64,000 bases of DNA, from NCBI GenBank assembly GCA_005656395.1, contig SRSI01000061.1, forward strand, positions 1 through 64,000. Reading direction: 5' to 3'. Under the pieces are notes generated by a model. The model had not been told where the DNA came from, searched no databases, and saw nothing but the letters and a program-made list of their open reading frames with translations. This document shows, piece by piece, positions 1 through 11,788 of this stretch. Position 1 is the stretch's first letter. Each line of letters opens with the position of its first letter. The position numbers were made by a program, and so were the translations under genes. The stretch is from Strongyloides papillosus. Taxonomy: Eukaryota > Nematoda > Chromadorea > Rhabditida > Strongyloididae.

Positions 1-413
1 ATTTGTCTAACTTTAGCATATAATGAATGTAGTTGTAGATAAAATTCATCTTTATCTATATCATCATAGCAATTTGTTGGCGCATAGACTGCAATAATAC
101 CTAGAGATTTTCTTTTATCAATATTTATTATCATGTAGCTTAATCTAAAGTTAATATGTTCAATAACTTTAATATGCTTTATGATGTTTTCATTGAAAAT
201 TGCAAACCCCATACCACCAATACATTTTTCACTACTTTTACCACATGAAATTAGAGAATTTCCACATTTCTCCGAAATGCCTTCTTTCACTTTGGTTTCG
301 GTAATTATAGTAATGTCAATCTCGTTGTGACACAGTTCCTTCATAAGGTTATTTCTTATTGGATAAGCCTTAATACCTCTTACATTGATTGTTGCTAAGT
401 TTAAAGTCATCAT
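1..413 (-). mobile_element. Non-LTR retrotransposon (LINE) AP-endonuclease domain, 5' part, cut by window edge
   Basis: Reading leftwards from ATG ATG at 413/410 the frame stays open for about 137 codons to the window edge. The translation starts MMTLNLATINVRGIKAY and contains DITIITETKV, GGMGFAIF and GIIAVYAPT. These match, in order, the N-terminal beta-strand Asn, the catalytic Glu strand (TETK) and the YAPT block of the endonuclease/exonuclease/phosphatase domain of LINE ORF2 proteins, which nicks target DNA for target-primed reverse transcription. The reverse transcriptase would lie outside the window. The frame has no stop in the visible part, so it may be intact. About 180 bp to its right (414-600) looks like the element's 5' UTR. 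The clade (RTE-like or other) cannot be decided from this piece. Confidence 0.85.
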
Positions 414-1584
414 TATTTACAAATAACAATTGTCATCAAAATTTTTCCCGGAAAAAATAGTATCAATTTTCAATATCAGATCAGTTATATTACACCACTA
501 ATATAGTTTTCATCTATATAACATCTACGATTAGCTCCTCAGCTGTTTGAAATCACCACAATCAGCTTAGTATCGGAGGATTCTCAACTACAGTAAATAA
601 TAGATGTTTTATTTATTGTATTCTTTTAAAAATAAGAGAGAAATATGAAAACCACCTCTCACTAGCTAGTCAAAAGAGAGAATAAATATCAGTGATTAAA
701 CACTCTAATGTGGAATGTGTAACATAAAACTATAATCATTTATTGAAGATTGGAAAAAAATTAATCGATAAAAATTTCAATTTATTCGAGTTGTGAATGA
801 TACAATTGAGAGATATTTGTTATTTATGAAATTATTGAAACATAAAAACTAATAAATATGTCTTATTTTTAACCCTATATTAATAAGATAACTTAATATT
901 ATTTAAAATTGATCACTTTTAAGGTCTAACATAGTTTCTCTCTATTTTTGACGACCAGTGTTTAGTAATCTAAAAATGTTCATTGAACAAAAAATATTAA
1001 GGTATTTAATGATTGATCTTTATGTTTTACTCTTCAATGTAAAATTTAATAAGAAGAATAGTAAGAGTTCTACAAGTAATACTTCACAATAAACATTTTT
1101 TCTTTTCACCCAATGACGTACGAATTTGTTCTTTAAAGAAAACTGTAAACTTAAATATATTCTGATTTAGACAAAGCGTCAATATCTTTTATTACTGCTT
1201 AAAGATACTTGTTGGTCATATTCATCTTTAATTTGTGGCCCACAACATTTCAAAATGTATATGAATATTTATTTTCTTCAACTAATAATTTTTATTAGTT
1301 GTTCATACAAAAATTCGAGCTTTGATATTTATAGGTTAAAATAGGTTGGAATCATGAGAGGTAAGTATTTTTTCTATATTTTGTGTCGACGGTACTCTCT
1401 TCTATAAAATTATCTCTTAAGTTATCTTTTTCTATTTTTTTATCTTGTCATGATTATTCACGTAGATATTTTCATTATATCTGATAAAACACTTATTGGT
1501 TTATAATTCCAGACGTAATTTTAATACACATTTATAGAACAACATAATCTAACTATCACTGAATATTGATGAAATAACATTCTT
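414..1584. other. AT-rich spacer between LINE and gene array
   Basis: The first ~180 bp is less AT-rich and probably belongs to the LINE 5' UTR. The rest is AT-rich with no frame I would call a gene. A short ATGAGAG followed by GTAAGTA near 1354 looks like a start codon plus splice donor, but I find no partner exon. Confidence 0.4.
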
Positions 1585-2014
1585 TTTATCAGATTCACCT
1601 ATGAAATAATGATATGTATTGTTTAAAGTAGAATTTTTTTCTATTTAACATTTTATGTCAAAAACATCCAAAACTATAATGTTCACTTTTCTCATCTTTT
1701 CGTTCAATATTTTTAAATCAGAATTCAGCATCTAACTTCCTTCATTTTAAAGTGAAATTTAACGATGACTGTGTTCTTAAATTCCTTGGTTAGGATCATT
1801 TGGTGAAATTAAAATTTCTTAAAATATTGTCTGAATTTAATAAAATTAAATAAAAATTTGAAAATTAAAAGAGAAAGTTATGTTAAACCAGCTATCGCTA
1901 CTTAGCAAACGTGAAATTTTATCAATTTTATCCTAAATATTGGCAAAATCGTTTGATACCACATTAATTAAAACTATTATTTTTTATTAAAAGAAAATAG
2001 ATTTATTTGTTTTG

Positions 2015-2043
2015 AAATCATAAATCTCGGGCAAAAATTATAG
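2015..2043 (+). promoter_or_regulatory. Array promoter box, copy 1 (TATA at 2141-2148)
   Basis: AAATCATAAATCTCGGGCAAA followed by AATTATAG, about 140-165 bp before the ATG. It is followed by a TATATAAAG-type TATA box about 40 bp before the ATG. The box is shared with the other array genes and is better preserved than the surrounding spacer. Confidence 0.6.
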
Positions 2044-2181
2044 CTCAAATTATTAACATTATTATTTTTGTTATAATAAAAAATATGTTAGATATAAATC
2101 CCAAATAATATCAACATTCAAGCACAAATACAAGTAAAATATATAAAGATTGGAAATTTATCAATTTTATTAAAGTTAAAA

Positions 2182-2721
2182 ATGAAATATTTAGTTTCTT
2201 TTTATACTTTATTCATCGCTATTTTTATAAGTATAATTGAAACTAGACATCTTGCTAAAACATCTTTTGCAGGTGATCAAGAAGTATGTCGTAGAAAATG
2301 GGAATCATTAAGTAAAAAATGTTGGCATTCTATTGAAATTGCAAAAAAAGCTACAAAACTATACAATAAAAAATATAATACAAATTATAAGTATAGGAAA
2401 TTAGCACTAGCAGAGAAAGCAGTAGAACCACAATTGAGAATTAGAGTATTCTTTATTGCATGTACTAAAAAAAATGATAGGCATTCAAAAAATAAACAAA
2501 ATAATAGAAAGTCTAAAAGACAAGGAAGAACTTGTGATCACTTCCGTGTTAAATTTGAAAAAGTTAAATCTGGAAGGCCTATAATATCCGTTAGAAATTT
2601 AAATTATGAAAAAGAAACAGGAACACGTGAACAAGAAACAACAACAAAACGCCCAAAAATTATAAAAGAGAAATTAGGTAGAAACCAACATTTAGAAGCA
2701 TACCCAACTGGGAGAAAATAA
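2182..2721 (+). CDS. Small secreted basic cystatin-like protein, array copy 1
   Basis: Single-exon gene for 179 aa. Residues 1 to about 22 (MKYLVSFYTLFIAIFISIIE) are a signal peptide, so the product should be secreted. A helix follows (IAKKATKLYNKKY), then a strand with AEKAVEPQLRIRVFFIAC, a very basic loop, CDHFRVKFEK and a last strand ISVRNL. This helix-then-strands order and the AxxAxxxYN and QxVxG-like positions resemble a cystatin. The QxVxG protease-contact motif reads KAVEP here. The Lys/Arg-rich C-terminal tail is probably disordered. No homolog is known to me by name, and the cystatin reading is inference from pattern. In this copy one cysteine of the usual ACTKTC pair is replaced (ACTKKN). 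Confidence 0.8.
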   Translation: MKYLVSFYTLFIAIFISIIETRHLAKTSFAGDQEVCRRKWESLSKKCWHSIEIAKKATKLYNKKYNTNYKYRKLALAEKAVEPQLRIRVFFIACTKKNDRHSKNKQNNRKSKRQGRTCDHFRVKFEKVKSGRPIISVRNLNYEKETGTREQETTTKRPKIIKEKLGRNQHLEAYPTGRK

Positions 2722-4424
2722 ACGCAATAAAACGTAGTAGAAATAGTCAAAGATTTTTAAAAAAATTGAAAAAAATTTTAGTTAAGTAATGTCTTTAATA
2801 AAAAATTACATGTACTAAATTACAAAAAAAATTGATTTTAAAAAAATCTAAGTTTTTTAACAAATATAAGATTTTAAACAATTATTTTATCATTTATGCA
2901 TGATTTTAAACTATTGTTTGAAATTTTTCATAAAAACATCAAGAAATATGTGTTATTACTTTAAAGGGGAATATTTTTTACCTTTTCTTATCGCGATTTT
3001 TTATAAAAGCTTTTTTAAGTTGTTTTCAATACAAGATCCTCTTTTATACCTATTTTTTTAGCTTTTTTAACAATTGCTGAGTTAATTGGTTGAAATTTCA
3101 AAAATCTTCACTCATTTAATAAATTTTGTGTTTTTTTTGATTGTTTTATAATTATTATCTTTTGCATTTTGTAATTTCTTGTAATCCACTTACATACAGT
3201 ATCATAATTAGCATCAATATTTATTTCGAGATCAAATTAAGGAAAAGGATAATAAAAATTGTATTTTTCATTTAAAACATATAGTTTATTCGATTTTTTT
3301 TCATGCCAATTTTCTGTATTTTTAACTTAAATATTTATTTTTATACACCTGTGAAATCAAAATATAGTAAATTTTTTGCAATTGAATATACTGAAATTTC
3401 CAACGTGTTTTAAATTGGATACCATGAAATAGTCATTTTTTGAATCGCTTTTACGTTTATAGAACACCATATCCATCTTCTATTTTTTCAGTTCACAAAT
3501 TTAATATATTGAATCCACTTATTGTAGAAAATTTATTTAATAAATAATCTTCATTTTTTTTATAATCTAAATGATAATATCTGCATTCAAATTTCTTTTT
3601 TGATTATCCTGTAATTTATAATTTAAATCACCAGCAATTATTTTAAAATAAGCAGAAATTTTTGTAAATTCTACATCTTATCAAAAAGATTCTTTTTCAT
3701 GCTATGTATACTGAATTGTTTGGTTCATAACCAATTATGTAATGTAATGCTTTTTCCCTATTTTAAATCGAATTTCTCCTAAGTATGCATTTACGATTCA
3801 ACTAATTTTATATGTTGTGCATATTCTTTCTTCATAATGAATCCTATTACACCAATTCTTTCATCAGATTTACCTATGAAACAATGTTAGGCGTCGTCAA
3901 AGATGTCATTTTCTTCTATTTTACATTTTGTTTCACAAACACTAAAAATTATCATACTTAGTTATGTTATCTTTTCAATCAATAATTTTAATTCAGAATT
4001 CAACTTCAAAGTTTCTACACCTACTCTATTCTTAGATTTCCTGTTTAACGTTCCCAAGTGAAACAGCAATCTCTCAAAATGTTGCCAGAATTAAATAAAA
4101 TTAATAAAAAAATTAAGAAATTTTAAGACAAAATTTTGTTAAAACAGCTATCGCCACCCAGCAAACGTGAGATTTCACCAATTTTGTCTTGCAAACATAA
4201 CTAAATTTTCTGACATCATGTAAACAAACTATGATTTTTCATTAAAATTTAGCAAATTTATTTGTTTTGAAATCATAAATCTCGAACAAAAATTAAAGTT
4301 CTAACTAACATTACTTTTTTTGTTGGAGTTAAAAATACTAAATTTAAAATAATATCAATATTCAACACAAATACAAATAAGGTATAAAAAGGTTGGAACT
4401 TTATTAATTTTGTCAGAATCAAAA
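2722..4424. other. Array spacer between copies 1 and 2
   Basis: AT-rich spacer repeated in the other units, with no further gene. The right end holds the copy 2 promoter (box 4270-4298, TATA about 4383-4389). Confidence 0.6.
4270..4298 (+). promoter_or_regulatory. Array promoter box, copy 2 (TATA at about 4383-4389)
   Basis: AAATCATAAATCTCGAACAA then AAATTAAAG, about 130-155 bp before the ATG at 4425. A GTATAAAAAGG TATA box lies about 40 bp before the ATG. Confidence 0.6.
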
Positions 4425-4949
4425 ATGAATTATTTAATTTCATTTATTATTTTAGCTATTGCTATTTTTATAAACTTTACTGAAACTAGACATAATAGAT
4501 TTGTTAGTGAAGAAGATGAGGGACATTTTCGTTTTAAATGGCATCCATATTGTACAAACTGTGGTCGTTCTTTAAACGTTGCTATAAAAGCTACAAAATA
4601 TTACAATATGAATTATTATACACATCCTTTCAAATTTGATAAATTATTAATAGCAGAGAAATCAATAGAAAATCCATCGAGAATAAGAGTATTTTTCTTT
4701 GCATGTCTTAAACCTTGTAAAAGACATTTTGAACATAAACGAAGTCATAAAATGCATAGAAGACGTGGAAGAATTTGTGATCTTTTCCGTGCTACATATG
4801 AAAGAGATCGTCGTACTGGAGAACCCAAAATAAAAGTTAAAAAGTTAAATGGTAGAGAAGATGGAAGAAAACACAAGAAAATTATATCAGTTCGAACACG
4901 ACAAACAAAACCTCAAAAAACAACGTCTGAAAAACAAGTTAAGACATAA
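4425..4949 (+). CDS. Small secreted basic cystatin-like protein, array copy 2
   Basis: Single exon, 174 aa from the ATG that aligns with the other copies (MNYLISFIILAIAIFINFTE signal peptide). The frame is open further upstream but only through non-ATG codons. The core follows the family plan: VAIKATKYYNMNYY helix, AEKSIENPSRIRVFFFACLK, a His/Arg-rich loop, CDLFRATYER and IKVKKL. The Q-V-G position reads K-I-N. Four cysteines lie in the core, plus an extra pair (YCTNC) before the helix. The tail is Lys/Thr-rich. Function unknown; secreted, very basic. Confidence 0.8.
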   Translation: MNYLISFIILAIAIFINFTETRHNRFVSEEDEGHFRFKWHPYCTNCGRSLNVAIKATKYYNMNYYTHPFKFDKLLIAEKSIENPSRIRVFFFACLKPCKRHFEHKRSHKMHRRRGRICDLFRATYERDRRTGEPKIKVKKLNGREDGRKHKKIISVRTRQTKPQKTTSEKQVKT

Positions 4950-6604
4950 AAGTGATTAAAGAATAAAAAGATTGAAAAACAAATTTCAATAAAATAAAAA
5001 CTGTAATGAATAATTACATGCATTAAATTATAAAAAATTTAAATATTTTAATAATTATAAATTTTTAAGCAATTTTTTTCTTCATTTAGCTTGATTGCAA
5101 AATTATTGTTTAAAACGTTGTTTAAAAATAAAAAAAAATTACAGATTATCACTTTTAAAAAATAGTTTCTAACTTTTCTAGCTACGATTTTCAAAAATTG
5201 CTTTTTTTAAAATCATATAACTCAAGATCCACGTTTAAACTTATCTCTAAAATTTTATTAACAATTGCTAATTGATGAAGTAATTTTTTATTATTCTTCC
5301 TCATTTGATAAATTTTGTGTTTTTTCTTATTTTTCATAATTACTATTTTTTCTATTTTGTAATTTTTTTAATTATTTGCATAATCTATAATTGTTAACAT
5401 CAATGCTTATTTTAGGATTAAAATGAATAAAAGAATAATCAGAAGCACACTTCTTATTAAAAAACAAAAAGTTTACCTGGTTTTCTCTATTTCTGCTTGA
5501 ATACCCATTTCTATACATCTTTGACGTGAACCTGCAGTAAATCTTTTTCATTTCAATACATTTAAATTTTAAACATTTTTTATGTTGGATACCAGGAAAC
5601 ATCTTTTCCTTGAAAGGCTTTTTCGTTCAAAGAACATCATATCCATTTTTTTACTTTACAAATTTATTGCTTATATAATATTAATCCACTAATTACTAAA
5701 ACTTTATTAACCAAATTATTCTTGTTTTTCTCCTCATAGATTCTAAATGTTAATCTCAACATCTAAATTTCGTTTTGATTATCCTGTAATTCACAATTCA
5801 AAACATAAACAATTACTTTAAAACAAGCAGGAGCTTTATAAATTGCGATATTTGTAAATAAAAGATTCTTTCTCTCGTAAAGTATACTAACTTGTTTGTG
5901 CATAATAAAATCATAAATTTTTTATCATATTTTAAATAGAATTTTTCTTAAACGAGCATCTTGGAATTTAATATATTTTTTAAATTGTATACATTCTTTC
6001 TTTACAACAAATCTCATTCCATTAATCGTTTTATCAGATTTATCCATGAAACAATAGTAGGTTTGTTTAAAGAAAAATTTTCCTTTATTTAACGCTGTGT
6101 TTTATAGAAATTAAAAATTGTCATATTAATTTTTCCATCTTCTCAGTCAATAAATTTGAATCAGAATTCAGCTTCAAAGTTTCTACACCTACTTTATTCT
6201 TAAATTCCCTGTTTAACGTCTCCAAGTGAAACTGTTTTTTTCCAAAATAGTGTCAGAATTTAATAAAATTTATAAGAAATTAGAAAATTTAAAGACAAAT
6301 TTTTTGTTAAAGTGGCTACCGCCACCTAGCAAACGTGATATTTCACCAATTTTGTCTTACAAACTTAGCTAAAATTTTTTGACATCGTGTAAACTAAATG
6401 TAATTTTAATAAAATTTGGGGAATTTATTTGTTTCGAAATCATAAATCTCGAACAAAAATTATAGTTGTAATTGTCAACATTGTGTTTTTTGTTGAAATA
6501 AAAAATGTTAGATAAAAAATCTCTTAAACAATATCAATATTCGAACACAAATACAAATTTAGTATATAAAAGTTGAAAATTTATCAATTTTTTTTAAATC
6601 GAAA
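4950..6604. other. Array spacer between copies 2 and 3
   Basis: AT-rich spacer homologous to the other units, with no gene I can support. The copy 3 promoter is at its right end. Confidence 0.6.
6437..6465 (+). promoter_or_regulatory. Array promoter box, copy 3 (TATA at 6563-6570)
   Basis: AAATCATAAATCTCGAACAA followed by AAATTATAG, about 140-170 bp before the ATG. TATATAAAAG lies about 35-42 bp before the ATG. Confidence 0.6.
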
Positions 6605-7159
6605 ATGAAATATTTAATTTCTTTTATTACTTTAGCTATCGCTAATTTTTTTGTCTTAACTGACACAAAATTTTCTTATGATCCTTTTGCCGATCTCGCT
6701 AATCTAGCTCGTTCTAAATGGGAACCAATTTCCAAAACTGGTCGTAGTTTAATAGCTGCTATATGGGCTATAGACAATTACAATAACGATAATAAAGTAA
6801 AATATAAATTGAATAAATTAATAATAGTAGAGAAAGCAGTACAGCCAACATTGAAACTAAGAATATTTTTCACTGCATGTACTAAAGCTGGTAAAAAAAG
6901 AAAGGGTAGAAAAGGCAAAAAAACTTGTGACTACTTCCGCGCCACATTTGAAAAATTCCCTACAACTATAAGTCCTGTAATATGGGTTAGAAAGTTAAGT
7001 CGTAAAGACGAACGACCATCTAAACCTTCTAAAAAAACTACAACAAAACGTCAAAAACGTACAAAAAAACCAGGAACTGGAAATAAATCTAGCAAAAAAC
7101 TAAACAAAAAAACAACCAAAAAGACACCCACTAAATCAACTAAAAAAAACGAGCAATAA
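6605..7159 (+). CDS. Small secreted basic cystatin-like protein with Lys/Thr tail, array copy 3
   Basis: Single exon, 184 aa. Signal peptide MKYLISFITLAIANFFVLTD. The core has IAAIWAIDNYNNDNK, VEKAVQPTLKLRIFFTACTK, a short all-basic loop (KKRKGRKGKK), CDYFRATFEK and WVRKLS. The contact motif reads KAVQP. Only the last two core cysteines are present. From about residue 138 the protein is a low-complexity Lys/Thr/Ser tail ending KSTKKNEQ, longer than in copies 1, 2 and 5. The tail is probably extended and could be O-glycosylated (inference). Confidence 0.8.
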   Translation: MKYLISFITLAIANFFVLTDTKFSYDPFADLANLARSKWEPISKTGRSLIAAIWAIDNYNNDNKVKYKLNKLIIVEKAVQPTLKLRIFFTACTKAGKKRKGRKGKKTCDYFRATFEKFPTTISPVIWVRKLSRKDERPSKPSKKTTTKRQKRTKKPGTGNKSSKKLNKKTTKKTPTKSTKKNEQ

Positions 7160-8942
7160 CAAAAAGCCGAAGAAAAATCATTAAACAACCGAAAAATCAA
7201 TCACTATTGAAAAAACAAAAATACAGGTAATTTAAAAAGCCTAAGCAAAAAACACTAAAAGTGTTTAAGAATTACAAAAAATCAAAAAATAAATTTTAAA
7301 TAAATAATGTTTTTAATGAGTAGTTACAGCGCTAAATTATAAGAAAAATATAAATACATTGATAATTATAAGATTTTTTTTTTATAATTTATACATGATT
7401 GTAAAATTATTGTTTAAAACGTGTCATAGAAATCTCCAAAAATAAATATTTTTACTTCAAGGAGAAGTCATTTTTTATGGTTTTTTGCTGCGATTTTCTA
7501 GAAAAGACACTTCTTAAAGTTTGTTTAAATCAATATTTCTTTTTTCTTATCCTTAAAGCTTTATTAACAACTGCCGAATTGAATAAGGAATTTTCTGTAA
7601 TCTTCCTACGTTTAACAAATTATATGATTTTCTGATTACTTCATAATTACCATTTTTAATTATTTTTGTAATCCATCTACATATGTTATCACAGTTAACA
7701 TGAATATTTATTTCATAATTAAAGCAAGGAAAAAAATAATTTAAAAGTGTACTTCCCATTAAAAACATAAAGTTTATCTGCTTTTATTTTAAATCTACTA
7801 TTTATATATTTTTTATTTAATACTCAATTCAATTCATCGGTTATCAAAACAGTTAGTAAATATTTTCAAGATAAATATATTAAAATTTGAAACATTTTTT
7901 AAATTTCATATAAAAAAGTTCATTTTTTGATATGTTTTTCTTTTAAAAAACACAATGTTCATATTCCATTTCTTCGTTCCACAAATTTGTATTTACTATA
8001 TGAATTCACATATTGGTGAAAAATAATTACCAAATCATTTTCGTTTTTTTCTTCAAATTCTAAATGATAATATCTAAATTCAAATTTCGCTTTACGAATA
8101 CATTATAATTTATAATAAAAATCACCAGCAATTATTTAAAACTCAGTAGGGGTTTTGTAAATTAAAATTTCTTATCAATAAAAAATTTAATTTTCTGTAG
8201 AGTATAGTAACTTGTGATGCATAATAAAATCATAATGTTCTCTTCTTATATTAAAAGAATTTTCCTTTAACGGGCATCATAAAATTCAAATTATTTTATA
8301 TGGTGTGCACATTCTTTCCTTACAATTAATCTCATCTCACAAATTCTTTTATCAGATACACCAACGAAACAACGATAGGTGATGTTTAAAGTAAAATTTT
8401 CTTTTATTTAATGCTTTATTTTATAAACATTCAAAATTGTCATATTAATTTTTTCATCTTCTCAATTAATAATTTTAAATCAAAATTTAGCTCCAAAGTT
8501 TGTACATTTTTGAAATAAAATTTTACATTGATTCTGTTTTTAAATTCCACAGTTAGAAATCTCAAATCAAAAAGAAATCTACTACAATATTACCAGATTT
8601 TAGCAAAAGTAACACAAATTAAGAAATATCGACAACAAAAATAATGTTAATGCGGTTATCACCAACTTGCAAACGTGAGAATACACCAATTTAGCTTTAA
8701 AGCACATTAAAATTTTTGACACCATGTTAATTAAAAATTTTTTTTTCACTAAAAGGAAATAAATATATTTGTTTTAAAATCATAAATCTCAAACAAAAAA
8801 TATAGTTCTTATTATTAGCATTACATTTTTTGTTGGAATAAAAAGTGTTAGATACAAATCTCAAATAATATCAATATTCAAGTACAAATACAAATCAATT
8901 ATATAAAAGTTGAAAATTTATCAATTTTTTTAAAATCCAAAA
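7160..8942. other. Array spacer between copies 3 and 4
   Basis: Starts with sequence that still encodes Lys/Thr-like codons past the copy 3 stop (about 7160-7260), suggesting the tail was once longer. The rest is the common AT-rich spacer with no other gene. Confidence 0.55.
8777..8805 (+). promoter_or_regulatory. Array promoter box, copy 4 (TATA at 8900-8908)
   Basis: AAATCATAAATCTCAAACAA followed by AAAATATAG, about 140-165 bp before the ATG. TATATAAAAG lies about 35-43 bp before the ATG. Confidence 0.6.
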
Positions 8943-9623
8943 ATGAAATATTTAATTTCTTTTATTATTTTAGCTATCGTTAATTCTAAAAGTTTAATTG
9001 AAACTAGAACTGTGGTTAACGAAGCATCATCACTAAGTCATGGAAAATGGGAACTATATCAGAGACGTGGTATTTCTATAAAACTTGCTCTAGATGCTAC
9101 AAACCAATACAATATACAAAATCTTGCAAAATACAGATTTTCGAAATTATTATTAGCAGAGAAAGCAGTACAACCACCATTGAAAATAAGAGTATTTTAC
9201 ATTGCTTGCGCTAAAACTAGAAAGAAAAATTCAGGTAAAAAAGGGAAAAATAAAAATTCTAAAAAAGGTAAAAAAACTTGTGATAAATTCCGTGCTACAT
9301 TTGAAAGAGATCTGAGAACTCAAAGACCTACAATATCTGTCAGAAAGTTAACTCGTAGAGAGCACATAAAACCATCTAATCCAGCTGTAACACAACGTCC
9401 AAAAACTACAAAAAAGCCAGGATTCGGAAAAACCCCTAGTAAAAAACCAACCACAAAATCAACTAAAAAAACAACCAAAAACACAAAGCCAAGCAATAAC
9501 AGTAGAAGAACTACTCAATCACCTAAAAAAACAACGAAAAACAATAAAAAATCAAGCACTAAAATAACCACTAAATCAACCAAAAAAACAACCAATAGAA
9601 GTCAAAAACCAAATAGTGGTTAA
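8943..9623 (+). CDS. Small secreted cystatin-like protein with long Thr/Lys tail, array copy 4
   Basis: Single exon, 226 aa, the longest family member in the window. Signal peptide MKYLISFIILAIVNSKSLIE. Core: LALDATNQYNIQNL, AEKAVQPPLKIRVFYIACAK, a Lys/Gly/Asn loop, CDKFRATFER and ISVRKLTR. The tail (about residues 142-226) is almost only T, K, S, N, P and R, with repeats of the type TKSTKKTT. It resembles a mucin-like or nucleic-acid-binding tail by composition only. It shares with copy 3 the tail and the lack of the second Cys after ACxK, so the two are probably the closest pair. Confidence 0.8.
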   Translation: MKYLISFIILAIVNSKSLIETRTVVNEASSLSHGKWELYQRRGISIKLALDATNQYNIQNLAKYRFSKLLLAEKAVQPPLKIRVFYIACAKTRKKNSGKKGKNKNSKKGKKTCDKFRATFERDLRTQRPTISVRKLTRREHIKPSNPAVTQRPKTTKKPGFGKTPSKKPTTKSTKKTTKNTKPSNNSRRTTQSPKKTTKNNKKSSTKITTKSTKKTTNRSQKPNSG

Positions 9624-11320
9624 AGATTCAAAAGAAAATTGAAAAACAAATTTCAATTAAATAATAACTGTGATAAATAATTACATGAACCAAGATATAG
9701 AAAAATTTAAATATTTTGACAATTATAAGTTTTTAAGCAATTTTTTTCTTTGTTTGTGCATGATTGCAAAATTTTTGTTTAAAACGTTGTTTGAAAATGT
9801 TAAAAATTATAGAATATTACTTTGGACAAAATTATTTTTTTACTTTTTTTACCATGATTTTCTAAAATTATATTTCTGAAGATCGTACAATTCAAGATCC
9901 AGGTTTAAACTCACCTTTAAAGTTTTTAACTATTGTTCAGTTGATTGAGTGATATTTCTATTAATCTTCCTCATTTGACAAATTTTGTGTTCTTTTTCTG
10001 ATTGTTTTATAATTATCACTTTTTTGTTTTGTAATTTTTACAATTATTTGCATAATTTATCATTGTTAACATCAATATTTATTTCAGGAACAATATAAAG
10101 AAATAAATAATTAGAAATGCACTTTTCACTTAAAATATAAAGTTTTCCTAGAGTTTTTTATACGTTTTATTTGTAATTTATGACTAAATACTCATTTCTA
10201 TACAACTGTAATCCGAATTCACGTTAAATATTTTTCTTTTTAATATATAAAATTTTTAATATATTCTTATTTGGGTATTTGGAAATAGTCAATTTTTGAA
10301 TTCCTTTTTCGTTTAGAGAACACCATGTCTACTTTTATTTTTTCGTTTAACAAATTTAGTATTAAATATATTGAATCCACTTAGTGTTAAAAATTTATTT
10401 AATGTATTGTTTTTATTTTTTCCACATATTATAAGTGATAATATCTGCATCCTTATTTGGTTTTTTGAATACCGTGCAATTTACAATTTAAATCAATAAC
10501 AATTATTTCAATATCATTTGAGGTTTTTGTAAATTTCAATATCAAATCAAAGAATTCCTTTCATGTAGAGTATACTAACTAGTTAGTACATAACCAATTA
10601 CCTAAAGTAATGTTGTTTCAATCAATAAATAAAATTTCTCATAAACATAACTTTTGAATTCAACTAATTTTATCTATTGTGATATTCGTTTTCTCAATGA
10701 ATCTCATTCCACTAGTTTCTTTTATCAAATTTACTTATTAAACAATGACAAGTGTCTTTAAATTAAATTTTTCTTTTATTCAACGCTTTGTTTCATAAAC
10801 ACCTAAAATAATCATATTAACTATTGCTATTTTCTTAATGAATTATCTTAAATCAGAATTTATTTTCAAAGATCGTACAATTCTGGAAAGAAATTTTACA
10901 TAGAGTTTACTATTAGATTCCCCGATAATATCCTAAGGTAGAATCTGAATCTCTCAAAATAGTACCAAAATCTATAACAAAAAGAAATAAAAAATTAAAA
11001 AAATCTATTCAAAAAACATATTGTTAAAGAGGCTATCGCTACCTAGCAAACGTAAGAATCCGCCAATTTTGGCTTTTAATATTGGCTAAATTTATGACAA
11101 CATCTAGATTAAAACAATTATTTTTCATGAAAAGATAATAAATTTATTTGTTTCAAAATCATAAATCTCGAACAAAAATTATTGTTCTAATTACTAACAC
11201 TATGTTTTTTGTTGAATAAAAGAAAGTTGGACATAAATTTTAAATAGTATCAATTTCCAATCACAAATACAAATCAACTATAAAAAGATTGAAAAATTAT
11301 TAATTTTATCAAAATTGAAA
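9624..11320. other. Array spacer between copies 4 and 5
   Basis: AT-rich spacer homologous to the others. No gene seen. The copy 5 promoter is at the right end. Confidence 0.6.
11156..11184 (+). promoter_or_regulatory. Array promoter box, copy 5 (TATA at 11278-11286)
   Basis: AAATCATAAATCTCGAACAA followed by AAATTATTG, about 140-165 bp before the ATG at 11321. CTATAAAAAG lies about 35-43 bp before the ATG. Confidence 0.6.
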
Positions 11321-11788
11321 ATGAAATTTTTAATTTCTTTTTCTATTTTAGTTATCGCTACTTTTGTAAGTATAACTGAAACTAGAGTTCAAATTGAAGA
11401 AACAAGAAGACTACATCTTGAGAAATGGCTAACATATCATAAAGATCATGGTCGTTGTGTAAGAATTGCTATAAAAGCTGCAAGACAATATGATAAAACA
11501 TTCCATACAAAATACAAATTTACAAAAATCAGAACAGTAGAGAAATTGTCATATGGACCATTTAAATTAAGAATATTTTTCACTGCCTGTACTAAAACTT
11601 GTAAAAATAAAAAATCTCATAGATGTAGAAGACGTTGTCACCTCTTCCGTGCTACATTTGAAAAAGATGATTATGGAAAAGAAAAAATATCGGTAAAAAA
11701 TTTAAATCATGAACAAGGAACAGGAAAAAAACCAATTAAATCAGAAAAAAAAACCTGCAAAGAAACATCACGGTGGAAAAAAATTTAG
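11321..11788 (+). CDS. Small secreted basic cystatin-like protein, array copy 5
   Basis: Single exon, 155 aa from the ATG aligned with the family (MKFLISFSILVIATFVSITE). The frame extends two codons upstream through a TTG that is unlikely to be used. Core: IAIKAARQYDKTFHT helix, VEKLSYGPFKLRIFFTACTKTC, a Cys-rich basic loop (HRCRRRC), HLFRATFEK and ISVKNLN. The contact region reads KLSYGP, with a Gly restored near the cystatin Gly position. The tail is short. Of all copies this has the most cysteines around the second hairpin (ACTKTC, RCRRRC). Confidence 0.8.
   Translation: MKFLISFSILVIATFVSITETRVQIEETRRLHLEKWLTYHKDHGRCVRIAIKAARQYDKTFHTKYKFTKIRTVEKLSYGPFKLRIFFTACTKTCKNKKSHRCRRRCHLFRATFEKDDYGKEKISVKNLNHEQGTGKKPIKSEKKTCKETSRWKKI

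Noticed and set aside
5372..7768. Minus-strand open frames in the array spacers (e.g. 5372-5602, 7553-7768)
   Set aside because: Low-complexity AT-rich frames not conserved between units, with no signal or splice support.
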